Below are positions 45,235-55,072 of a stretch of DNA of 64,000 bases, piece after piece (within the stretch, counting starts at the first letter, position 1; each line of letters opens with the position of its first letter). The stretch comes from Oreohelix idahoensis. Taxonomy: Eukaryota; Mollusca; Gastropoda; Stylommatophora; Oreohelicidae. The stretch lies in NCBI GenBank assembly GCA_024509875.1, contig JAMPIV010000299.1, positions 124,001-188,000 of the forward strand, read 5' to 3'. The notes beneath the pieces are model-generated. The model made no database searches, was not told the origin of the DNA, and saw nothing but the letters and a program-made list of their open reading frames with translations. The position numbers and the translations under genes are program-made.

Positions 45235-45750
45235 TTACAGGACAACTCGAGGGAAATGTTACTTTTCCTGACTCTAGGGCACAAATATCAAAGTCATCGT
45301 ATTGTCATAACTAATTCACTCTACGTACCCTTTTTCAGAATAGAGCTTAACCTCTCCTTCTTTCTTGTGCCTTGTTGAGACTCATCAATCTATCTATATG
45401 TTTAGGCTTATGTCTACACAATCCGGACCATGGATATGTAAGAAACGACACAAAGTCTTTTCTAACTTATGATCGCCTTCAACATGACTGCCCTCTTTAT
45501 TTTCTGGTAGTTCTGTCCCAACGTTGCTCACGTCTTTGGCTGCTCGCTGAGAAGCGTGCCTAACCTTTTTTCTGTTTTGACCCTTCCAAAGCGCATCATT
45601 TCCGCACATCACTTTTTTCTACCCCGTCTATACCAACTCATGTTAGACTTCTCATTCATCTTTCACTTACCGCAACAGAAGAATAGTATGGTATGACACG
45701 ATAACTTTTGTTGAATGATGGCAAACATTAGGTAAGGGCCAGTGGAATTA
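45235..45750. other. Intergenic gap right of element A
   Basis: Short open frames only. No domain or repeat was identified. Confidence 0.4.
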
Positions 45751-45754
45751 GACA

Positions 45755-46005
45755 TGAGAAGGCCACGATGGAGATTGATATGGCACACATTGAGAAACCA
45801 TGGTGACAGCATTACTAGACAATTCCAGTTCTGGAATACCTAGAGTAAGAGAGGTAGAGGAAGAACAAAGAAAACAAGGAGAAGAGAACTTGTGACAGAC
45901 ATTGAAAAGATGAAGAAGATATGAAAACATCTTGAGCTGATGGCACGTTACACGAAGATTTGGCATAAGTTTGTTGAAGATCTAGGCGTCTTGGTTAACT
46001 GAAAA
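45755..46005 (+). mobile_element. LINE RT C-terminal tail
   Basis: With two stops, the + frame reads WRLIWHTLRNHGDSITRQ, then KRGRGRTKKTRRRELVTDIE and WHKFVEDLG. This matches the conserved tail (WxGHTLRKxxDSITRQ...GKRxRGRPKxTWRRxLExD) of RTE-like LINEs. It lies head-to-head with the next fragment. Confidence 0.7.
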
Positions 46006-46020
46006 ATGAAAGAAGACATC

Positions 46021-46900
46021 TTACTTACTTAGTCGTTTCTCTGATACCCTAGTGTGTAAAGGTTTGACTCGTCACACAGTCCTATCGGCGGTCGTTCTCC
46101 TAGGCTGGTTCCAGTGTAGTCCTCGGTCCTTCAGAGATTGTCTAATATTGTCCTCCCAGCGAACTCTGGGTCGTCCTGGAGGTCTGGATCCCTGGTTTAT
46201 AGCTTCTCATATCTATCATGGTTATCGATCTTCTTCAATTCTCCATACAAGGCCAAAAAATCGTAGTTGAGACTGTTTACTTGGGTCTGCAGGGGCTGGG
46301 TTTTGAGACCTTGCAGTATCGTCTGGTTGCGGACTACCTTCCTCAGATACCTCATTTCGGAGGTGTAGAGCTGGCTTTTGTGCGCTGTAGATATTGCCTA
46401 TGACTCGCATCCTTATGTCAAGACCGGAAAATTGGTGGAGCCGTTTGCAGCCTTCTTCGTCCTCTTGCCAATCTCTCTTTTGCTGAGGAATCCTCGATTT
46501 CTTCCCTGAAAAAAGTCTCCCAGCTGCTGCTCTTCTGTTAGCCAACTCCTCTCTAATGCTTTGTTTCCAGACTATGATAGCTCCACGGTATTTAAAGTGA
46601 TTGGCCTGCTTCAGGTTTTGATCTCCCAGCATTAATCTGATGCCTTTTTCCTTCTCTTTAGATCACACTGACTTCTGTTTTGGAGCTGCTGATAACCATC
46701 CCTCTCTTCTCCAGGTTTTCCTTCCAGACGTGCATGTTGGAGTGAAGATATGCCTCTGATTTAACAATGAGAGCAGCATCGTAGGCAAATGCCAGCTCTG
46801 AAATACAGACTTTACTCATCTTCCAGTAAATATCGAAGAGTTGGAGTTGTTCATATGCCACGTTGGTTGTGTGACTCCTGATGCATCCTCACGTAGGTCC
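46021..46900 (-). mobile_element. RTE-like LINE 3' part, same family as 5526-8177
   Basis: The minus strand gives ISELAFAYDAALIVKSEA (catalytic FADD altered to FAYD), KRGMVISSSKTE, QANHFKYRGAII, REELANRRAAAGRLF and SQLRFFGLVWRIEEDR. It ends with the family's CGACTAAGTAAGTAAG terminus at 46021-46040. Several frameshifts. The tail and order match the copy in the GPCR intron, but it is clearly more decayed. Confidence 0.82.
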
Positions 46901-48954
46901 AGTCATCTTACTATTAAGTTTGTTGCCTAGTAGTCTTTGCCTTGTCTATTCATCGATTGCAATGTCATTCTCTAGCTGAAAATCGTTTATTGATCTTAAT
47001 ATCTCTCCCGTACCGATATCTAATACCCCTACTATGGATGTTCTCGATGGTAGTCTGTCAGCTTTCTGATTACATCAGGACAGTAGAGCAACACTAGTAT
47101 CTAAACGTTTGACACCTCTGTGTAAGTTTTTCCTTCATGTCGCTGCAATCCACTTTGGACCGTCCAAACAATGAACTGAGTTCGACTCAATAACTGGAGT
47201 TACTGTAGATGCAGCTGTATCTGTCTCTTGCTGGAGACTATTGTTATTTAACATAAGTTCGGCTAAGCTGCAACAGTACCATTAACTGTCTTTACAGTGT
47301 TTAATACGAAACAGTGGAGTGAGAGAAACTATACGCAGAGAGAAAAGGAGGCGAGTCACTTCAGCTTTATGAGCAATCAAATAACAGTCGCCTGCTACAT
47401 ATTTCGCAACATTATCATTTTTAATTTCGCTTCGAATTGAGCCACCACTGCACACAATCCTGCATAAAGCATTCACAAGGTAATGCAGCGATGTTTTCTT
47501 TTATAGCGATATGTTTTAACTGATGACGTTGCCAGCCTGATCACAACCTCAGATTAGTTGTATTGAACGTTATATCTGTGGGCGCAGTGTTCCTATACTT
47601 GTTTTGTCTTGTTAAAGAGCCCCAAGAAGTACAAGGGGCACATTTATCTCATATGATATGTTATTTGTTTATTAGTCTCCCCCACCCTACCCCAAAACAC
47701 ACACACGGGGGGAAGAGAGAACAATAAAATAACAATAAAATAAAGGCTAAATATAAAAGCATTTTCCTTGTTCTTTGTTTCAACTTTATTTATGTCATTC
47801 GCGTAAATATATGTAAAACCCTGTTAACCTACCATCGCTGGTTCTATCAGTTGTGATGCTTTATGCGTAAAGACTGTTGTAATTTATTTTTTTAAATCAC
47901 CATTTGTATTGTCCCATTTTCTGTACCTATTTACGCACCATAGGTTTGAAACTTACATTGCCTTATTAAGGACTTCATGTTTCACTTTGTAATATCATAC
48001 ATCTGAACTTGTGTGGTCTTCTGAACTCCATTATTTAATACGTTTGTAAGATGTGACTGACCTACATGTAAAGTCCGAATTTAATATTTATATAATCTCA
48101 GATAACGTTGTTTGTTTAACTACAGACCAAAATATGTTCGCATTATGTAAAGGTCTGGAAGTTCATAGCATTTACAATAAATTTCTATCCATAAAGGCCA
48201 TATATATAAAGATTAACTCCAAATATACAGATTGAGAAAACATAGCTGGGGATGGTCAAAAATGAACTGTAGTTTATGATGTATCTCAAGATATGCTTAA
48301 TAAAAAAAATATGTGGAACGTATCTTAGTAGTTAGTTGTCCCCTATGTCCTAACTAACTATAGGAATGTTCCACTTGAGGCGATAGCCTTTAGCTGCTTT
48401 TTTTATTTCCTGTTGTTTCTTTCGGCGTGTACTTTCCTCTTCTGCTTGTTTTCAGAGCTTCTTTTCGCCCAATCTGAGGTGGCGCCTTAGGGAGCAGCGC
48501 CACTTAGTGTGATCGGCAGTTTCGGTTCTCTCCCCCCCCCCCTTTTCCAGGTTGCTAGATTTATTTTCAGTACCTTCATGTCTCTCATGCACATATTTGA
48601 TACCGTTGCTTAGGTCTTAATTGTGAGTTTTGAGTTTCCCCATTCACACTTTGTGAGGGGGATAAAGATGGTTGCGGCTTTGCCAATGCGGCATTAATTT
48701 CTGTATCTAGAAAGGATTTGACATTGATGGTAGATCCCACGTGTGTGAAGTGGTGCAACCACTGCCAATTTATAATAATAACTGTTACAACATGTTAAAG
48801 GTTTATTTGATGGAAGATACTGGTGGGGTCATCAAGAAGATAAATGTTATTATTACTTTCGCTAATAAATGGCGATAAGCATAAGTCGGGCTTACGGATG
48901 GCTGACAGGTGTCTGACTATGGAAATATAACATACGCGAATGTGTATAGGTCCA
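46901..48954. other. Intergenic region with possible unknown coding remnant
   Basis: On the minus strand 47476-46920 has a nearly continuous frame with few stops (LCRIVCSGGSIRSEIKND, then VGVLDIGTGEILRSINDF). I do not recognise it. It leads directly into the RTE-like fragment and could be an unrecognised element. 47500-48950 is AT-rich with nothing identified. Confidence 0.35.
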
Positions 48955-48958
48955 TTAA

Positions 48959-49467
48959 CTCTTTAAGTCCCAATCGACTTTATAAAGGCTCAGGGGTTAG
49001 ACGCGCTTGGCCCAATCGACTTTAAAAAAGCCTTTAGTATATTTTTCTGTTTGAGACTGTTTCTAACACAAACCACCCAAAACGTCATTTCCGACTGCAA
49101 GTACATTCTTTTAAATGCCGCACGTGTTTAAGAGTGAACGTGTTTCTATTTTGAGATATTTATTTTAGATGTTTAAAGCGATTTTTTTAAGCGCATATCC
49201 TCCATTTTACCTTGAATAACTAATCATTTTTTTAAGCACATATCCTCCTTTTACCTTGAATAACTAATCATTTTTCAATGAAAGCTTTTATACTTGTAGC
49301 ACAAGAGTAAAGTACACCCAATTACCTTCAGTTTCATATACAACAACAAAGTTATTTATGCATATGAACATTTTAAAAAATTATTTCCAAACAACAACAA
49401 TAAAAACGCACTGGGGTGGCCATTTTTGCTTGGGACAAACCCACTTTTTTGCTTGGGACTGAAAGAG
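48959..49467. mobile_element. piggyBac-like MITE with TTAA duplications
   Basis: It is 509 bp long, flanked by TTAA at 48955-48958 and 49468-49471. Terminal inverted repeats CTCTTTAAGTCCCAA and CTCTTTCAGTCCCAA match at 14 of 15 positions. Subterminal repeats occur at both ends (CCCAATCGACTTTA twice on the left, TTTTTGCTTGGGAC twice on the right). An internal 45-bp segment is duplicated (49190-49275). There is no transposase, so it would need one supplied in trans. TTAA targeting is the hallmark of the piggyBac superfamily. Confidence 0.85.
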
Positions 49468-49761
49468 TTAAGTGTGTCTATGATAAGTCACTCACACCAC
49501 AGCAACGTAGAAGTCAGGAAATGTTTTAAGACCTGTAACGTTTCACAGTTTATTAACACCGCAACATTGAGGTTGGGACAGCACACTTCACAGGTTACAA
49601 TAGCATACAAAAATCCATGGAACATAGGTTGCAAAGAACGTCGTAACTATCCAGTATAATATAAGTCCATAGGAAGAACATCTATCAAAAGGACTGCCAA
49701 CATTGCAGTTCACCACAGTTCTCATTTCATAGTATTACAGTGAAAATATCCGTCAACAAAT

Positions 49762-49908
49762 GACTGCATACATCGCAGTTCTAGTATTATAACAGTAAAT
49801 CCATCAAGAAGACTGCATACATCGCAGTTCTAGTATTATAACAGTAAATCCACCAAGAAGACTGCATACATCGCAGTTCTAGTATTATAACAGTAAATCC
49901 ATCAAGGA
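49762..49908 (+). repeat. Three tandem 49-bp units
   Basis: The units begin GACTGCATACATCGCAG and differ at only two or three positions. A diverged relative precedes them at 49690-49760. Confidence 0.95.
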
Positions 49909-50171
49909 GATAAATATGACTAATAACCCTGGCCGGTGCTCTCCATGGCCTCAGAACAATCAATCTAGGAAGCAAACTCTTCCCTGCAACAATATATTCC
50001 ATCTTCTCTTTCAAGAAACATATCCCTCGATAATAATATCTGGACACACTAGCGAAAATTGTAAGCGTCCATTTCCCAGCTCTGCCAGCAAAGTACTGTC
50101 ACGAAAAATCCGCTGCTTAAAACCGCTCAGTCAAAATCATTGAAGCGCAAACTCGCAGCTTGAGATGTGAG

Positions 50172-50575
50172 CTTCTTCTTCTTCTTCTTTCGTTCGCTTG
50201 AAATATATTGTCTATATCTGCAATGTTGTTTCTTGTATAAACTTCACTGTCTTTTGTAGTTCATACAGAGGTCCGTATAGTTTTTCTTCCAGTGTTGTTT
50301 CTCTGGGCCAGTGGGTTTGCCTCAATATATCATATTCGGGGCAATCTTGAAGTACGTGCTTCGCAGTCTGGGGTGCCTGTTCACATGTACACATGGCTGA
50401 ATTGCCAATCTTGAATTTTGTATACATGTGGCTGTGTAGGCAGTTGTGTCCTGTTCTGAGGCGCAGAATGACATTTTGTTCTTATCTGTTCATAGCTTGG
50501 TAGTCATCCTGTGTTGGTGTTGGTGGCTTTCTGATTGATTTGATCATCTTTTTCTTCTGATGGTTAAAGATGTGA
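50172..50575 (-). mobile_element. Jockey-like LINE 3' end
   Basis: The minus strand reads DDYQAMNR, stop, EQNVILRLRTGHNCLHSHMY, then the zinc-knuckle-like CTCEQAPQTAKHVLQDCP and LYELQKTVKFIQET, ending in a GCGAACGAAAGAAGAAGAAG-type terminus at 50172-50195. It is a member of the same broad family as 10321-13197. Confidence 0.8.
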
Positions 50576-50699
50576 GCTGAATTCATCCGCCTTTCCCCCC
50601 AAAACTATTCCTATCATATTTTTAAAAAAAGAAACAACTAACAGCTAGTCAGTAGAGCTGTGTACAAAAATTACCGAGCATACAGCCCCCCAATTAAGA

Positions 50700-52277
50700 A
50701 AAATCTCTCAACACACAGAGCGTGTTAACTCGCGTGTACAAAAAATCGACCCGTACATCCCAGTCTTTAACACTTAACTCCCCTTTATTAAAATATGACT
50801 TAACAGACTACACCGACCCCCGGGGGAAAAAATTATATGATCATTTTTTTGTTGTTGAAAAAAATTACATCGAACAAAAAAAAATTGAGGTCGATGCAAT
50901 CATAATATCTGCACATAAGGTTTACCCTATGTTAAGTCATGTTACCAAAAAAAAGAACAAAAGAGGGATAGAAGTAAGTGTAAAGTAAAAGAAATGAAGT
51001 ATAGAAAGATAATGTGATAAGCATACGAAGATCAACAAATTCAAAGAAATATGAAGTATACCAAGTATAGACTAGCTATGATATCATAAATGAAAAGTGA
51101 AAAGAGCAGATGAAGTACAAGAAGAATGAGCAGACAATGATATATCATGGTAAACAATAAGTTACACAATGCATATTTATACCAAAAGACACATAACTAG
51201 TTACCATTAAAAATAACATAATGTGCATTATAACCAAATTAATAAACTTATAAAGTACCAATGATGAACTTATGATAGACATCAATTAATAATATCGCTA
51301 TGCGTAGTTACCCATAGCGTACAATCAAGCGCTGGGCAAAGAAAAAATACATCACAACCTCAGAAAAAACACCTTTTCCCAATGTACTAATACCGCTATA
51401 CATAATTCCCCCTAGCGCACAATGAAGCACCTGGCAAAGAAAAAATACATCACAATGTCAGCAAAAATACCTTTTTTCTTGTCTACATTTTCTTTTAACA
51501 AAAAATACAATACCGAAATGTATCGCAATGACAAGTTAAGTGATAAATAGAATCATCATTACAATATCATACGATCAACGTTTATCAAAACACAGTAGTA
51601 CAAGAACAATATGATAATGACATGGTACATTATCAGAATAGAGTATATAAAAATAATATGGTATTGAAATGGTGCATAAAGATGAACGAACATATTGTCT
51701 TAACGAAGTTATATTATATCCTAATACAATACTCTCTAATATACTGTACTATACTAATATACAATATTATCTACTGTCATAAATAAGTTACATAGAAAGG
51801 ACAACCCAAGTAGTCTTGGACCATCCTATGCACCCGAAGATACCAAAACCATCTAGAGTGGCGTAAAACTACCGACTGGCTTTACTGGAATCATTAATTG
51901 TGTAGGGCAATATAAGTGTTCGAGAAAAATAGCAGTGTGCAAAGATATTTGGAAAAGTCGTGAGTATACACGTGATACCCATGTCAAAAGGCAAATCTGG
52001 AAGATGGTAATGATGACTAAGAGTGTCATGATGGCTGACAATCTGAGGTTTTGCGCAAGACCGAGGAAATGCAGTAGACAAAAGCGTACATCTTAAAGGT
52101 TGAACTGAAGTCATAGCCTGTGTACTGGGCAAAGAAAAAAGTAAGAAAGATATAATAAAGATGTAAAAGCATACAGTAGTAAAGTTGGACCTACATCGAA
52201 GTTTAAAAGAAGCGCAGTGAGTGTGACAAAAAGTCGTAAAAAACGAAGATACCGAGCTAACCGGTCCAGCAAGAAAG
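50700..52277 (-). other. 3' region of element B without integrase, RT or RNase H
   Basis: AT-rich. It contains a tandem duplication of about 97 bp (51293-51388 and 51389-51486, sharing GGCAAAGAAAAAATACATCACAA). A 147-codon minus frame (51869-52312) shows no retroelement domain. In an A-like element about 3 kb of IN-RT-RH would be expected here and none is visible. Confidence 0.5.
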
Positions 52278-54425
52278 CTAAAGAAACTCATAAGGTGCAT
52301 ATGTACTATCAACTAAGTCCGTACATGAGGCAAAGAAAACGCTAGTCATTGCAGCAAAGAAGTTGCAATCAACGTGACTGGATATAGATTCAGTCGTAGC
52401 GATAGAGTTAGTGTGTATATCAGACAAAACAGAAAGATCCTCTTCTATAATAGTAGTTAAAGAAGAATCAGAGTTAGAGCAACGACATAATGAGTTATGT
52501 CGAACTGGACTAAAAGAAGCACCAACTTTAGTATGATGAACAATAGTATCATCAATACTGCAAGATTGCACAAAATTAACAGAATGTATTGCGTTAGCCG
52601 AATGTACTTAGTGATAAGATTTTGGCATACTGGCGGCAGTAAGATTATGTTGCCGTTCCCAAGCGGCAATTAGTACCGGCGTACAAACCTTTATACCAAG
52701 TATCTGTCCGACAGTATGGTCAGCGATAGGCGCTCTGAGCATACATGCGTGTTTATAACCAGTAAAAAATGGTGTGGCAATGTGGACTATGGCAGTCGGA
52801 AAAGTCTCAACTGCCCCACCGAAAGTCACACATTTCACCATTTTACCTGTAACGCAAGATGGATGGACTAGAGACTGTCTAATCCCAACAGTCGTGCATC
52901 CAGAATCTAAGAGAACTGAGACTAGATTATTATTTACAAATCCTTTATGTAGGGAAAGAGACTCTCTTCCGTCATGCGCAGCTAAGGCAGGAAGAGTGGG
53001 TAGAGGATGACCGCAACTCAAGGTAGTTATAGCTGTAGGTTGGAACAAAGTTGTGCACTCCGGGCACTGAGATGCTCTCTCGAAATCGAAAGCAGAGCAA
53101 GCAGTAGCATTAGAGACACTATTAACATTGTTACCTTGATCATTAATACACTGGAGCTCTTGTTGAGCAGAGTTAGCATGGCGATGCGATCTATTATTTG
53201 GAGATCTACTGTCATATCGCGATCTATCACGACTATTATCTCTATTGGAACATTTGCTATTTCCTCTATTGAAACTATTGTTCTGATTTGAACCCCAGTT
53301 AGCATTGTCGCGATTACTATTTCCCCTTTGATCAAAATATCTATTCGATGGATTTAGTTGTCTTCGAGAAAAATTATTGTAGGGTTGATAATCTCTATTG
53401 TAGTTACCTCTTCCAAAATTTCCATAATTGTTGGAACCAAAATGTTGAGGACCGTTAAATTGTCTCCAGTTCCTTGACGAAGGAGAATCACTACGTAATA
53501 GCCCCCCTTGGTTCTGTCCAAAATTACGATTATCTCTACTACCAAAATTGCGATCCGCACTTAGAGATCTACGGCGCAAATTAGGACCATATGGTATTGC
53601 TGAATCCACGGGTAAACCTTCTCTGACCTCAGAATGGCTAACAGTCACATTTCGGTGTGCAGTGACGTATTGGCGACAGTATTGTTCCATATCTTTCAAG
53701 TTTGTAGGCTTTCGCTCATGTAAGAAGGAAAGAAAAGACTCATTCACAGACGACATGACTTTGTCGCGAATCAATAAGTCCATAAGGGCTTCATATGTGT
53801 GCTCAGTTTTAGAAAGTTCAATCCAACGTGAAAACGTTAGACGTATATTTGCTATGAACTCTGAAAAATCTACTCCAGTCTCCGGTAACAGAGTCTTAAA
53901 GTGCAGACAGTAACCGTCTTCGTCAAGTTGGTATTTCTTCAATAATTCAGCCCTGGCTGTATCATAGTTATTTTTGTCAGGCCGCTGCAATCTACTTACA
54001 ATATTCATTGCATCATCCGTAAGTAGGTTAAATTTAGGCAATTTGGGTCTATAAGAATGATTATTTGCCTTATTAGAAGTTGTTTGATTGTCCGCCGCAC
54101 TCTGTAAATTGATCACATTCACTATGTTCATTTTCTCCAGCTCCATAGCTAACAACTTTTGCTCGTGGAGTCTAACGTTTTCTTCAGCTTGCATCTTCAG
54201 CTTCTTCTCCTCCATTTGCATTTGCATTTGCTGTTGAATTTTTCTATCTTCAGCCTCTAATTTCAGTTTTTCCATTTCCATTTTCTGTTTTTTAACTTCT
54301 AATTTCTGTTTCTTTTCTTCTTACTTCTGCGCCTTGGCACATTCGGCAAGTGCGAATTCTTCTAATCTCTCCGTAGTCATACCAAGGGATTTCCCTTGTG
54401 TAATGAAATAATCCAAACTAGACAT
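52278..54425 (-). pseudogene. Element B Gag-protease, pol truncated
   Basis: The start MSSLDYFITQGKSLG (ATG 54425-54423) parallels element A. A TAA near 54321 breaks the coiled-coil part (otherwise EEKKQKLEVKKQKMEMEKL and so on). The gag core (RPKLPKFNLLTDD) lacks about 35 residues present in A, then continues PDKNNYD, RLTFSRWIELSKTE and VNESFLSFLHERKP. The Asn/Arg-rich region, the CPEC-x13-CGH motif and the protease (LLDSGCTTVGIRQSLV) are conserved. After a stop at 52608 the same frame stays open for about 110 more codons to 52278 without recognisable domains. It is related to A but a distinct family member, and it cannot replicate on its own. Confidence 0.85.
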
Positions 54426-54451
54426 TATGCTGTATTTTACAAGATATGTAA

Positions 54452-54719
54452 AAGGTAAAGGAATCCTTACGCCCATTGAGGCATATTGGGAATATGGTGT
54501 TTGGCCCATATTATCTTGACCGTCTGCACACTAGGGGTGATGTGGTCGGCATCACGCCGGCCGCCTTAACCTTCCCAGAGTTGCTCTGGTACCCATTTTG
54601 CGGTGGGTCGACCCAGGAGCCGTTTGTGGCCTAAAAACATTCCACCTCATCTGGGGATCGAACCATAGACCACTGCGCTAGGAAGCCAGTGCACTAACCA
54701 CTATGCTACCGCGGCTCCA
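54452..54719 (-). mobile_element. tRNA-SINE family S1, full copy with 15-bp TSD
   Basis: The target duplication TTACAAGATATGTAA lies at 54437-54451 and 54720-54734. The minus strand begins TGGAGCCGCGGTAGCATAGTGG (A box) and carries the B box GGTTCGATCCCC. Its body is shared with 58997-59272 and ends CAATGGGCGTAAGGATTCC then TTTACC. It sits just upstream of element B's gag start, in the leader, in the same orientation as B. Confidence 0.92.
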
Positions 54720-54734
54720 TTACAAGATATGTAA

Positions 54735-55072
54735 GTAATGTAAATATCCAGGAGACATACACTCTATTTCAACTTCGTAGGTGACAAGCACTTGCTTAAG
54801 AACTTGTACAATTACCTTTTTAACTACTAATAATGTTATTAATTACCTATATATATTATGCATTATAATATTGACAGTGCATGACAAAATAGATAGTACA
54901 AACAAAAGTGACAAAGACAAGATATAAAGCACACATGACCACGTTCGCAGAATCAACTAAACCTGAAAGCAAAACCAAAGAAAAAATATTGCAAAGAATG
55001 CAATGACACTGCGAAAAGTAAGACAATACAAGCGACAATACATTGTATAAACGAAAAAGTTGTATATAAATC
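54735..55072 (-). other. Remaining element B 5' leader, cut by element C
   Basis: T-rich on the minus strand, like the leader of element A. It stops exactly at the LTR start of element C. The remainder of B's leader and its 5' LTR would then lie beyond C, outside the window. Confidence 0.45.

Larger units (their letters stand above)
49472..50690 (-). repeat. Possible 3' LTR of element B, interrupted by a LINE
   Basis: On the minus strand, AATTGGGGGGC (about 50697-50687) is a plausible polypurine tract followed by TGTATGCTCGG, a possible LTR start. The segment contains three tandem 49-bp units (49762-49810, 49811-49859, 49860-49908) with the core CATACATCGCAGTTCTAG. The other end was not found and the partner LTR would lie outside the window, so this is an inference. 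Confidence 0.3.
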
